A stretch of 64,000 nt of DNA from Cryptocoryne crispatula var. balansae (taxonomy: Eukaryota; Streptophyta; Magnoliopsida; Alismatales; Araceae), in assembly GCA_036172225.1 (NCBI GenBank), contig CM069935.1:17643297-17707296 (forward strand). Direction: 5' to 3'. Shown one piece after another: positions 1 through 11,993 of the stretch (position 1 is its first letter; every line of letters begins with the position of its first letter). Position numbers and translations under genes: made by a program. Under the pieces are notes generated by a model. The model saw only the letters and a program-made list of their open reading frames with translations, was not told where the DNA came from and searched no databases.

Positions 1-545
1 AATATTGTCACTCGGCACAAGTGATTGTATGGTATGATGTATCTGACCCAAAATTCTAAAAGTGTAACAACCACTCCTCATATCTGCAACTGTTTGGTCC
101 AATGTTACTCCCAATGAAGTAAATGCAAAGATAATGTTATATGCACGAATGGAATTCCGAAACTCTTGACAATGCCTCTCATTAGATGTATATAGTGTTA
201 GCAAATATGTCAGAAGACTTGGCAACTTCAACGATACTTCATTGTTGTAACAACAGAATGTTGGAGGCTCGTATTCAAACTTTAATGCCCCACAATACAC
301 ACAAGATGCAGAAGTCTTGATAACATGTTTGACACTAAGTTGTTCTAATCTTCTGACCGTTCTCCTCTGTGTATATAGCTCCCATCTCCGTGCATTCTTT
401 TTTATGGTATTGTCTTTAGTGTAATGTACAGTTAGAATATAAATAGTTAAATATATGTATATATGTAGTATGGAAGAAATGAAAAATACATACCTTCCAT
501 ATTTGTAGTACTTCGTGTATCTAAAGTGAAACGGTCATCATTCAT
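1..545 (-). CDS. Helitron replicase/helicase, 5' part (partial, one intron)
   Basis: Minus-strand N-terminal part of a Helitron Rep/helicase protein; the gene continues past the left window edge. After splicing, one open frame contains ARRWELYTQRRTVRRLEQL, a CxxC-like CVYCGALKFEYEPP, then SLLTYLLTLYTSNERHCQEF, IRAYNIIFAFTSLGVTLDQ and CYTFRILGQIHHTIQSL. These match the conserved Helitron helicase-like N-terminal region of plant Helitrons. I place the ATG at 545-543. Exon 1 (545-494) encodes about 17 residues and stops at a GTATGT donor. The intron is 493-414 (80 nt), with acceptor AAAG at 414; joining at 413 restores the frame (phase 1) and avoids an in-frame stop. Exon 2 is open from 413 to 1. 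The Rep HUH motif and helicase would lie outside the window, so integrity is unknown. Identity is firm; start and intron are inferred. Confidence 0.85.
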
Positions 546-2250
546 TTTATATTACAACTAACAATGATTTATGACTTATGTTAGGTTAAAATATGGCAAT
601 TCATATGGAGTCAACTCAATACTTCAATGTTCTTAAAGTAAGAAAACATATAAATGAAGGGTACATAATTTTAACTTGATCACGTGAGAAAATAGAGCGA
701 TTCATAATATTGGTTATGACGTTGTCACAATTTATCTACATGTCAGGTTTAATGGGTAATTTGGGTTTTAGTTAATTGGTACAACTAGCCTGATCAATGA
801 AGAAGGATTCTTTCATGTCTGGGGACTTACGAAGGTCTTCATAAAAACAAAACTAGTCAACCAAAAAGGAATTTTTTGGAAGAAGGTCAATAATTAAGAA
901 GAGTGTGTTGGAAGGTAGTTGTTTGTTGGGAGAGAGAGCTCCCTTCTTGAATGTCCCTTCGTAAAAGCTAACAATTTCAAAAGTTTTCAACCTACATATT
1001 CAGTATGTGAAGACATCTGAACATATAAAAACATTAAAATTGCTAAAATTTTAAAATTTCACCAATCAAATTAAGGAAAACAAAAGAAAGGTAGCTAGAA
1101 TATGGACTTATTGAATCAGAATGGTAAGGTCTCAAACTCAAAAAAATAAATCCCATATTCTTAAATCATAAATGCTATCTGATGTCAAGGTGATCTCTAA
1201 TTTGGGATTTGGATGTGAGTTGAGATTTTAGATTTAAACTTCAAATTTGAAGATTTTTAGGATATAAGAATTTGGGTTTAGATTTTAAGTTGCCAATTTT
1301 GATTTGGACCTTTCAAGATTGGCTGAGTTTTATCATTCACAGATTTCAACAGGACTCAGTGGTCCTTCCCTCCATTCAGATTCATTGCATTTTGGGACAT
1401 TGAATTTTCTATTCTTTGGAAGACTTCCAGGTTTGCGGTCTTTTGGTTTGAGTGTTTTGATTTGAAATATCTAATTTGGGATTTGAGACTTGATGGTTTC
1501 AGCTTAAGATCTTGCAGTTTCAGATTTAAGTTTGGAATTTGAAGATCTTTTGAACTCGATATTTCTCAACCCAATTTTCAAATATGAGAGTTCGTTTCAA
1601 AGTTAAATATTTGAGATCATGTTATGAGGACTTAAGTTTTTGGTTTGAAATTTCAAATTTGAACATCAAATTTGAAATATTTGGGATTTCTTAATCTAAC
1701 TTTCAGAAATTTTTTAAATTTTTTTTGTTTCAAATTCTATTTAAGAATTTGAGATTTGGGGTTTGATCTTTGGTTTAAAACTGGCTTTTTGTTATAAAGG
1801 TTCCATTCCTTTTGCTTCATGTGATTTTTATTTTTTGTTGAAGTTATCGTTTTCAGATTTGAGTGCTTGAAGTTATAGGTTTAGACCGAGTTTTTGTTAT
1901 GTTTGCTTTTATCTCCAAGTGCTCTTTGATTCACTGGTGGTTTAGCATTTTGAGATGTAGATTTCTACGGAATTTACATTTTAGATTCACTAGCTTTCTT
2001 TTTTGAACTTGTTGAGTTTTAATCTTGAAGAGTTTAATATCGTAGGGTGAGCATGTTCAACCAACTTTGCATTTTTTGATTTTAGGGTTGATGTTTTAGG
2101 TTCCAGCTTTTAGTTTCAAGTTCCATGGACTTGAGGAAGATTAAGTTTTGATTTGGAATCTGCCTATTTGGACTTTGAGCATTTTTTACATTGATCCTGA
2201 TCCTTGCATTAGTTAATTTGAAACCTCTCACCCTGCCGTCTTGTGAAACA
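546..2250. other. AT-rich stretch without a recognised gene; T-rich part resembles a plant intron
   Basis: No open frame with recognisable motifs. From about 1180 to 2230 the plus strand is strongly T- and G-rich with many variants of TTTGAGATTTGG and GATTTGGAATTTG, a base asymmetry typical of plus-strand plant introns or simple-sequence drift. It ends near CTTGTGAAACAG (2240-2251), which could be a splice acceptor for the small open frame that follows. No Helitron end (CTRR with hairpin) was recognised. Confidence 0.3.
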
Positions 2251-2285
2251 GTCCCAGATTCTTAGGATCTTGGATGCTTAGTACC

Positions 2286-2426
2286 ATGGAATTTAAAAAA
2301 TGGCTGATATACAGACTTACTGAGCCATCAGTCTTCCTTAGATCTGGTCATTCAGATTTTGTGGTGGACTCTAATGTTGCAGATTATGATTATGATTATG
2401 ATGAAGATGTGTTTGCATTCCTTTAA
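2286..2426 (+). CDS. Small open frame, 46 codons, or a possible terminal exon; unrecognised
   Basis: An ATG in good plant context (ACCATGG) opens a 46-codon frame starting MEFKKWLIYRL and ending in an acidic tyrosine repeat, DYDYDYDEDVFAFL, then TAA. The same frame is open upstream to about 2253, just after the acceptor-like GAAACAG, so it could be a last exon rather than a stand-alone gene. I do not recognise the protein. No partner exon was found and the length is within chance, so it may not be coding. Confidence 0.2.
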   Translation: MEFKKWLIYRLTEPSVFLRSGHSDFVVDSNVADYDYDYDEDVFAFL

Positions 2427-2460
2427 GTTATGAGCCTGCTCTTGCTCCTCATTACACTAA

Positions 2461-3021
2461 TGGCCTGTTTGTTTACAGTATCAAGCACCTGTATTGATAT
2501 CAGTTTTAAAACTGATATTGATACTCTGCATCGGTAGGTGTTTGGATATCACTATTAATTTTAAGATTGATAGTTAAAAAAAATATCAAAAACAATACAG
2601 CTCAAGACCTGTATTGAAATCATCCCGCAGACGTCTCCCCCGCGGACGTCCCTCCTCGAGTCTCTCCCCGCCGTCGCCCCCCTCGCGGAAGATGCTCCCC
2701 CCCGCGGCCGTCCCCACCCCACCCCGCGGCAGACGGCGGCCATCTTCCCCGAGTCCCCCTCGTCGCCCCCCGGCAAACGCTCCCCCCCCCGAGTCCCCCC
2801 GTTGCCCCCCTCCCCGCGGCGGACGGCGGCCGTCGCCCCCGTCCCCCCCCCCCCGCAGAGCAACTGGAGCCCGCAGACGCCGTATTCGGGAAAGTCTCAT
2901 CTAATACCAAACACTTCGAAAATTCGATACTGTCAATTTTAATATTGATATTTCAATTTCAAAAAATACCAATATCAATATTAATACAATATCATTTATA
3001 ATACTCTAAACAAACAGGGCG
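2461..3021. mobile_element. Tourist/PIF-Harbinger-like MITE with GC-rich core
   Basis: 561-bp non-autonomous DNA transposon. The ends form an imperfect terminal inverted repeat, TGGCCTGTTTGTTTACAGTAT on the left against CGCCCTGTTTGTTTAGAGTAT read inward from the right. Both ends are flanked by TAA (2458-2460 and 3022-3024), the 3-bp target of the PIF-Harbinger superfamily; Tourist termini of the GGCCTGTTTG type fit. AT-rich arms rich in GATATTGATA flank a core at about 2626-2886 that is nearly all G and C, with long C runs on the plus strand. Overlapping frames of about 100 codons in the core run in several frames on both strands, as expected for GC-rich low-complexity DNA, and are not called as genes. 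Confidence 0.8.
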
Positions 3022-3024
3022 TAA

Positions 3025-5463
3025 GGTAGTCGTCGAACATGAAAGATTCTCCATTGCATGAATCATGAAATACATGTGTGGGAAGACATAGAAGTCATAA
3101 TTCTCATGAATTAGGATTAAATTCCTTGCGGCCTTTGATATCATTAAGGAATTTATCCTTGAATAGATCTGGGACTAAGTCTCCTATAGCCCTTGACGGG
3201 AATTAGAGGCTATCCCTGAAATTGATTTGGGACTAAGTCCTTTATAGCATCTGATAGGCATTTACATAATAGATAGGTAACTTTTACCAATTGCAACCTT
3301 TGCAACTTTAGTCATTCAACTTCTAGAGTTATAACCTTGTGGGAAACACAACAAGCTATATAATTTAGTTAGGTCAAATCTTCTTGTTACGTTATGAGAT
3401 TGGATTATTAACATAGCCCTTGTTAGAAACACAACAAGGTCATGGAATGGTCCACCCCAAAGTTCGACAAATGCCTTTGCCATGATCACCAATCCCTTAC
3501 TAAATGAGTCATGTGTAAAACACAACAAACTCATCCAATCTAAGATTGGCTCATCAAAACCATAACAATGGAAGGCTACGTGAGTCACTTTTAATGTCTC
3601 ACATTTATCTACCTAATTCAAACATGGAGGGATTTTATTTTAGTCTCATCAATAATATGTGCTAAGTATGTATTACCTTTGGAATATCATATATCTAAGG
3701 TACAACTTGTAGCACACATCCAAATATAAAATATGCATAAAACAAATGATCATGGACTTAACCTTAAGCATGCACCTAAGGCACCCCAATAGGTGAAAAA
3801 TCCTTGCTTCAAAAGCTTGAGCTAGCATGCTCCCACTTGGAAGGGTGCTTCTCCAAGTGGCCCCGCTCTTTAACTTTCCACGAACCATCTTCTAACAATT
3901 ACAAGCAGCTTAAGGGTACACAGACATGTAAATGAACATAACTAAATAAGAAACCTTAGTTTTAACCAAGAAAAGTACATTAATGGAGGGAGGTAGAATG
4001 TACAATCAGATTATATAGAGAAAAAGGTGACACACAAAGGTCCCATTTAATAATAGAACCAACATAATTAAAAAGCAATTAAGCCCATGATCACCTCCAT
4101 ACACACTAACTTTCATCACATGAACATAGAGCACATACGTAATAATTATATAAGATATATCATATATATCAACATAAAATTATATATTTTAATTTCATAT
4201 TTAAACTATTTAGAACATTTATGCATTCCCAAAATTATGCAAAGTCATAAATTAATGTCTCAATTTCCATTCTATTAAATCTCATTTTACAAAATTAATT
4301 AAGACACTAATTAATTAAATTAAACCTTTAAAACAATTTTAAGGTTTAACCATGAGTGACTCTATGTAAATAGAGATTAACATCATCTAACATGCTATTA
4401 AACACTTTAAAATATGTTAACTAATATTATAAAATTTTTATGAATTTTATGATTTTTTTGGTAAATTTTCGTATATTTTTATGATTTTAAACAATTTAAA
4501 ATCATTTGAAAATACGATGAACTCATTGCATTACGCGTTCCGGTGCATAGCACCACTCAGTTGTGCATCCGCATGCACCGTTGGGTGCACCAACCTTCAC
4601 GTGCACCTACACCGACCGATGTGCACCCGCCTGTGCGCTGTCTGCTACACGTCCCATGGCATTGTTCATTGGGAGAATTTAACTCCCTTTAAACCGCCCT
4701 TATCTCCTTATCCCAGGCTCATAAATATCTAAAAAAATATTGGTTGGAATCATCATTGAATAAGGATTCCAAAACAGTCAACCTCATCCCTAGAAAAAAA
4801 TCACAATGAAGCTTAAAATGAGGAAGAAGCGGTGGCAGTCATCTGGATTCTGTAGCAAAAATTACCATTTTGCAACGAGGATAATTCCTTATCCCAAAAG
4901 TCAAAAATTCTCCGAAAATACAATATGGAATTCTCATCAAATTATATTTTCAAATATTTATATATTTGTTAAGAGAAAAGTTTCGTAGTGACGAGAAATT
5001 CAAGAGAAATAAGCCAGCGCCACCAGACCCAACAAAACCCTAGTTTGTTGAAAAATTCTCAAATTCTCTTCCTCTGCCGTTGTCCAAAGCTAGAGATCAA
5101 GAAAAAAGTTAGGTAATCTCATTACCCATATTCCAAAACCTTTTTGAAGCATCAATTTCATCCATGGATGGAGATTCCACAAAATCCCCAAATCCAAGTG
5201 ACGGTTCGGACATGATAGAAACATGAATTTTTGGGGCTTTTCCCGAACTCTACAGTGATTCAAACTTAAAAAGGTTTATGCCATTGGAATGCCCTATATC
5301 ACGAGATTCTAAAAAAACCAACCAATCTCTTATGTGAAATACATATAGATTATTGTGGCCTCGATAAAACAGTTTGCATAGATTCGAGAACATATAAATT
5401 ACATAAAATAATGTCGATTCGACGTCGATTTTGACCGAGACTTGAACCTGTATATGATACTAC
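3025..5463. other. No gene recognised; possible old LTR/repeat material
   Basis: AT-rich sequence without recognisable coding capacity. Around 3339-3530 the motif AAACACAACAA recurs three times at roughly 85-90 bp spacing, suggesting a short degenerate tandem array. At 4530-4650 there is a GC-richer patch with repeated GTGCACC/GGTGCA words. At 4980-5110 the sequence resembles a plant leader (AAACCCTAG followed by pyrimidine-rich stretches). The 90-codon minus frame at 3316-3588 spans the tandem array and has no family motifs. Confidence 0.3.
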
Positions 5464-6941
5464 TGTAAAGAATTTTCCATCAAAATTTGGTGCAAAGAAA
5501 GCAATGATTCATATGGGTTTCTTTATAATTTGTCTTAATAAGAACCAAACAACGAAAACTGAAAACTGATCAAATCAAGTTCGAATATATCTGATAAAGA
5601 TTTATATAATCCCATGGAGGGAAAGGATATAAGCTTATCAAACTCTTAAAACCATTCAAATGTCCAGTCTCCAGCGATATCTACACGAACTTCATCCACA
5701 ACAAGTTCTCCTTTCGTACTGGCCTTGAGAATTGTTCCCGAACGGAGTTCTGTCGCCCATGGACACCTTATAGAGAGAGAATGAGGTAGGGAAGAGGATA
5801 GGGACATGGTTTTCACCCTTATCTTGATAGGATTTGGCTAAAACTATTAATATTTATAAAGAATTTTAAATTTTTTTATAAAAACCTAAAATCTCCGTAA
5901 ATTATGCCCTTGCCCCTGTACTTTTGAATAAAGTTCTTATGTGTGTGACCCACTAAGACTAATAGCCTATTTGGATGAGACCTAATTAAAATAGAACAAT
6001 TCTATTTAATTTATTTAAAAATCATTATTCAATAATAGATTTATCGTCCTACTGATCATGAAGGATATAAGCCACATTCCATGATCCCAAATGGCTGTGG
6101 GGATAATCTTATCTCCATTGAACCTTTGCATCATCAGTTACCACATGGATATAAACACTCATCTATTTAATGTCCTAGTTGGAAAGGAGTATGGCATCAA
6201 CTATCAACTCCTTGAGATATTGACTCTATAGATCATATACTCAAAATTGGATCAATTAGAAAACTCCTTTTTTCAATCATCCTCTCTACCCTGGCTAGGG
6301 ATTTAGAGTACTATCCCATAGGACATTCACTCTCACTTACCGAGAGTGGATGATCTTTTGTTGTCCGCTTAATTGCCTCAATCAAATTTTCTTGGTACCC
6401 GATCCATCACTATACTAAATTATCTATATGGTGATCGATAAGTGAATGGTCAAGCACAAGTTCCACCCAACACGATATTTTTGGCAACTCAGGTCAAAGA
6501 ACCAACCATGCAACCATGATGATAGAAAATCTTGATTGATAGTTTGGTAAGATACCATTCAGGGTTTCTAATTCGGTCAGTTTAGTGAACTCATTCAACT
6601 AATGAGCATCTGTATGTGTATCTTAGTTTCTCCACACTAATGACCAATGAGATCAGTCATCTTCATCATATGAGAAGACATCACACACTAGTCTATCTAG
6701 ATCCTTGATGTCCCATCTCAAGGATCCTGTGGCTAGGATCATTTAGATCACATCACTCTAGATGATCAATCTCATTATTATGATCTCGTCGGGATTTAAT
6801 AATCATTACATGTGATCAAGAACTTCATTACTATATTCACATCTAATAAGAGCTTCTAATGAAAATTTGCCTAGTTAATTGAATGAGATATGTCTAGAAA
6901 TGTCAAATCATATCATATATGATTGGCTTATAGGGCATACA
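5464..6941 (-). repeat. Copia-type LTR, inverted copy (solo or rearranged)
   Basis: 1478-bp LTR. Read on the minus strand it starts TGTATGCCCTATAAGCC and ends near TTCTTTACA, matching along its length the plus-strand LTR at 8736-10395. Shared blocks include the start followed by AATCATATATGATATGAT, a ACTCTCGGTAAGTGAGAGT-like segment, the AATAGGCTATTxGG region and a GGAGCTCCGTTCGGGAA-like block. Flanking pentamers (5459-5463 and 6942-6946) do not match, so it is not a clean solo insertion. Its 5' terminus directly abuts the copia pol relic. Confidence 0.7.
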
Positions 6942-8735
6942 TTTCTATCAACTTATGGATATTAAATATACCACCCTTATGAATAAAGGTATATGTTACT
7001 ATACTCACTATTTTTCTTGTGGAAGAGTTCCTCTATAAGAAAGATAGTGAGAGCAAGATATATATAGAAGATGTTCCAATCTCATAACCTAATGACACTT
7101 CTATTAAGAAACTAGTTAATAATTACACATGGGCAATTCATAGGACTTTACTTGTGTCCATTCAACCTAAGAGATATGTGGGACATATCTTTGATAGATG
7201 AAATGAGGCATAAGATAAAAGGGATATTGATCTTAAGATATATATGGAACCAATATGAGATAGTGATTCATAAATGAAAAGAGATAATAAAATTCGATAC
7301 AAACTCTATCTATTCTAATCAAGTTTAGAACTTGATAGATCCACCTATGGGTATAGTATGCATAAGGAATAAATGGATCACTAAAGAATAGATTGGAGTG
7401 GATTAGAAGGTGGAGACCTTCAAGGTGAGAATAGTTGAAGAAAGATATAATCTAAGTCAAATGGTTGGCTATGATGAGATCTTTTACCTATTCCATAGAT
7501 TAATCCATTCGTATTTTGATTGTTAAACACTAATTATAAGATAAGCCAATTGGATGTTAAGATAGTGTTCCTCTAATGTATTTTGAGGAACATGTGTATA
7601 TGATCCATAGAAAATTAAGTCCCAATAACATCCAAATAGAGTGTGTATTAGATTCATTTATGAACTGAAGTAAAACTTCCCATAGATCATGTATAAGATT
7701 TAATGAGATTCAATCCTATGACTTCGTTAAGAACGAAGAGGAGTCTTATGTGTTCAAGAAGATAAGTGGGAGTGTTGTTACTTTCTTGACATTTTATGTA
7801 GATTACATACTACTCATTAAGAATGAAGTAGGTATGTTATCATAAGTGAGCCTAGCTATCAAATTAATCTTCCAAACATAATTTGGGTTTTAAGATCTAT
7901 GGAGATAGATCTAAAAACAATGCCTAGTAAAAGTATGTAGTCACCATAGTCAAAGGGTTTGACATGGTAAACTCCAAGATAGGCTTCTTACCTATGTAGT
8001 GTGGAGTTGATCACTTTAAAAAGATGCCTTTATAGACTTCTTAAGAGATAAAGAGAACACATGAGTAGACCTTTTATGCCTTTGTCATAGGGTCTCTCAT
8101 GTATGTGATTCTATGTGCATGACTTGATTAATGAACTAAGTGTTATGAGTATTCATCAAGTAGATCCATGTGAAAGTCATTGAATAGTTTAGAGATATAT
8201 CATTTGGTACTTGAGAAGTACTAAGAATGTATCTCTATACACTGGAGGATAAGACTTGAAGTTTTGTAATTTTACAAACACAAGCTTCTAGTCAAATAAG
8301 TTTGACATTAAGTCTAAATACTGGTGGTGCAATGAGCTGGAAAGATTCCATGCAATAGAACACTGCTAATTCTACAACTAATCTAAAGTAGATTACATAA
8401 TGGTTGCACATTGCTTGAGAAGTAGCATAGTTGAAGATATTCATCTAAGGTGTGAGATTGTTCCAACTTTCTCTAAAAGTGTACCATTGTTTTGAGAAAA
8501 CAATGGAGGTAGAGCTAATGTCTCATCAGAAGTTTAAAAATTCTATGGTGATATCATAGAATTTGAGAGATTGTGACTTATAGAGATATAATTAAAGATA
8601 GAGTATCTATCGCTAATAATATTGCAAATTCTCTAACTGAAGTAGTTACTCAAAGAGTGTTTGAGCTTCACCTCAAGTTGATAGAGATCAGCCAAATGAG
8701 TGATTGACTTTAGTGCAAGTGGGAGATAGATAAAA
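6942..8735 (+). pseudogene. Decayed Ty1/copia pol fragment (reverse transcriptase to RNase H)
   Basis: Plus-strand copia polyprotein relic with many stops. Readable blocks are NKWITKE...VETFKVR at the start of the RT region (about 7370-7440), a GYDEIF-like block near 7470-7485, a DILCRLHTTH-like stretch where YVDDILL would sit (about 7790-7810), IGSLMYVILC near 8090, GGAMSWKDSMQ (RNase H) near 8325, and IADSLTEVV then FELHLKLI near the end. The order matches the C-terminal half of copia pol. A polypurine-like GTGCAAGTGGGAGA at 8713-8726 precedes the 3' LTR. Gag, protease and integrase are absent. It is not functional. Confidence 0.75.
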
Positions 8736-10395
8736 TGTATACCATACAAGCCAATCATATATGATATGATTCGACATTTCAAGAAATATCTCATTCAAAT
8801 AATTCAGTAAATCTTCATTACTGACTCTTATTATATGCAAATAACGTAATGAAGTCCTTGATCAAATGCAATGATGATTAAATCATGATGAGATCATGAA
8901 AATGAAATTGATCATCTAGAGATATTGGATCTAAATGTTCCTAGTCATAGAATCCTTGAGATGGGATATCAATGATCCAAATAAACTAGTGTATATGATG
9001 TCTTCTCATGTGATGATGATGACCGATCTCATTGATCATTAGTGTGGAGATACTGAGATACATATACAGGTGCTTGTTAGTTGAATGAGTTCACTAAACT
9101 GATCGAGTTAGAAACCCTGAATGGTATCTTACCGAACTGCCAATCAGGGTTTTCTATCATCACATTTGCATGGTTGGACCTTTGACCTGAGTTGCCAAAG
9201 ATGTCTTGTTAGGTAAAATTTTTGCTTTGAACATTGACTTATGGATCACCATTTAGATGGTTCAATATAGCGATATATCAGGTACAAGGAAAACCCAATG
9301 GAGATAATTGAGCAGACAACAAGGGATTGTCCACTCTCGGTAAGTGAGAGTGAATGTCCTATGGGATAGTACTCCAAATCCCTATCCAGAGTAGATAGGA
9401 TAATTGGAAAAATAAAGATAATGTTATCCCCATAGCCATTTAGGATCATAAGATGTGGCTTGTACCCTTTATACTCGATAGGTCGATTAATCTATTATCA
9501 AATAATAGATTTAATTAAATTAAATAGAATTTTTCTATTTTATTTAGGCCTCAAACAAATAGGCTATTGGGTCTAGTGAGTTACACACAAAAGGACTTAT
9601 CCACATGTACACGGGCAAGGGCGTAATTTATGGAGATTTTGGGGTTTTATGAAAAATTTCAAAATTCTTAATAAATACTAATTGTTTCAGCCAAACCCTA
9701 TCAAGACAAGGATGAAAACTACATCCCTAGCCTCTTTCCAACCTCCTCCTCTCTCTAGAAGGTGTCCATGGTCAATGGAGCTCCGTTCGGGAAGAGTTCT
9801 CGAGGCTAGCGCGAAGGGAGAACCTGATATGGATGAAGTTCGTGTGGATACTGTTGGAGACTGGACATTTGAATGGTTTGGAGAGCTTGAGAAACTCATC
9901 TCTTTCCTCTCCATGGATTATATGAATCCCTATCAGGTATATTCGTACCCGATTTAATCGGTTTTCCATTTTCGTCGTTCGGTTTTGATTAAGATAGATT
10001 CTAAAGAAACCCATAGGAATCGTCGCTTTTGCTGCACCAAATTTTTATAGAGGTTCCTTGCACTCCCTACCTCCTCCTCTCTCTAGAAGGTGTGTCCATG
10101 GTCAATGGAGCTCCATTCAAGAAGAGTTCTTTAGGCCAGCGCTAAGGGAGAACCTACTATGGATGAAATTCGTATAGATACTACTAGAGACCAGACATGT
10201 GAACAATTTGAAGAGATTGAGAAGCTCATCTTCTTCTTCTGCATAGGATTATATGAATCCCAATCAGGTATATTCTAACTCGTATTGATCAATTTTTGGT
10301 TACCATCATTCAGTTCTAATTAAGACAAATTATAAAAGGAACTCATAAGAATCGTTGCTTCCACTGCACCAAATTTTTTATGACAATTCCTTACA
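8736..10395 (+). repeat. Copia-type 3' LTR of the decayed element
   Basis: The LTR begins TGTATACCATACAAGCC ten bases after the polypurine tract and ends near AATTCCTTACA. It is the plus-strand partner of the inverted LTR at 5464-6941. It is longer (1660 bp) because its 3' third is tandemly duplicated. A single copy of the duplicated part gives about 1.33 kb, comparable with the other copy. It contains a frame of 91 codons at 9682-9957 that I treat as non-coding. Confidence 0.75.
9741..10395 (+). repeat. Two-copy tandem duplication (~328 bp unit) inside the LTR
   Basis: Copy 1 runs 9741-10068 and copy 2 runs 10069-10395. Both begin ACCTCCTCCTCTCTCTAGAA and include GGTCAATGGAGCTCC and CACCAAATTTTT near the end. 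The copies differ at many positions, so the duplication is not recent. Confidence 0.8.
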
Positions 10396-11993
10396 ATTTA
10401 CTTGGGAAAAAATTTAAAAAGAGTGGTTTTTGTTTATGTTAGTTTTTTTACAGATATTACACATAACCTAGTTATAATCTCTTTTCTTTCATCTATTTTG
10501 TTGTCTTTGAGTTAGGTAGGAACAAAAGTAAACAAAAGTAAGGACTCTTCTTTCTTAGCTAGTTGAAGAATGAGAAGTTCAACCCCGCACATGTCTCCCT
10601 ACATCATGGTACACATGGTCAATACTCAAGCATTTTGTGTTTCATTTCCATTTACTTTTGGAGCTTACAACTCCTAATGACCACATTATCTTTTACATTT
10701 TCTCCTTCTTTTCTATTATTTATCTTTTTCTTTTTTTTCTTTCCTCCTTCCATGTACCTGAACCATCTCTCCAGCGTTCGAGTGATCATAAGGGCTGAAA
10801 GTTAAGGGATCAATGTGAGTATGGGAGGATGAGTTGAGGTCAGTCCGGGGATCAAGTAGACAATTATGCTTGTACAAATAGTATACATTTGTGTCATAAT
10901 CAAGAAATGTTTCCTTTGAATTTTAAGATAATCTCGTATAGTCTGAAAGAATAAATGACAATATTAATATATATAAGCAATCCTAGCACTAGGTTTAGAT
11001 GTGTCGAAACTAGAACTTCCCAATCATCATTAGTACTTGGAACTAGATGGTGAGCACTATCATCCCAACTCCATCCAGAGTTTGACTTCAAATCTTTTTA
11101 AAGATAATAAAGTCTTTTCAAATTTTTGAATCAATTGTTGGGATTTACACCTTATAAATCTCCTTGATTTTTTCAACACAACTTTCTTAGCAACCTTAAT
11201 ATATGAATCATTAGCAAATCCATCATTACTCAACTTTGTTCAGCAATAACTAATGAATCTAATTAACAACTTGGCCTTTTGATGACTGCATTCAACTTAT
11301 AGAATCTAACCAACATGAATATTTATATGGGTGGGGATGTGAGGAATGCATGAGAAAATTTTTTATTAAAGAACTTAAGTTGTTGGTGAAAAAATAACAA
11401 AAAACCTACTCACAAAGAAAAGTAAGAAACACATGTAAGAAGTACAATTAATTATGCCTTGGGGATTGGAGATGGGATGTGATGCTAGAATGCACACCAA
11501 ATGCTTGTCATTTTCTCTAGCACAATTTAGTGAAAATAGAGTATTATGTGTTAAAATTCACAAACTAATTAATTTTACTCTTTTATCCTCTTCATTGCCC
11601 ATAATTAATTTGTGTATTTCTATGGCTTTCTTGTTAGGCTAGAAACTAGTATGACAAGAAACTAGCTGATAGCTTCTTGGCACAGGACTCTTAGCCAAGA
11701 GAAAACACGCTCCATAAACAGACACCTTGAAGATCGAAATATTGCCTGATTGTCTAGACAGTCACAACGCCCCTAACCCTTTTTAGCTTGCCAAGAGCGA
11801 GTCTTCAAAGACATTTACAGTGCAGAGCATCTTGCAAGTATCGATTGCTTGGACACTCTCCTACATTCAGTCTCCCTATGAATTTTTTTTTTCTATCTAC
11901 AACACCCAGTTCAATACAAACTCAAAAGGTGACATTGAGCCGTACTTTTCTATGATGTTAGTGATAATCATCGAAACTGAAGGTGCGTTTGGT
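10396..11993. other. No gene recognised
   Basis: AT-rich sequence with a pyrimidine-rich tract (10690-10750). At about 10758-10830 a short block (CCATCTCTCC...GAAAGTTAAGGGATCAATG) resembles part of the Ogre-like LTR read on the minus strand (compare the complement of 18915-18970), suggesting a small remnant of a related LTR. Open frames at 10563-10805, 11454-11642 and 11820-12002 are short, compositionally biased and unrecognised. Confidence 0.3.

Noticed and set aside
2561..2910. Four overlapping ~100-codon frames on both strands
   Set aside because: All are Pro/Arg/Gly-rich products of the G/C-only MITE core; no start context or conservation.
3316..3588. 90-codon minus frame
   Set aside because: Spans a degenerate AAACACAACAA array and has no recognisable domain.
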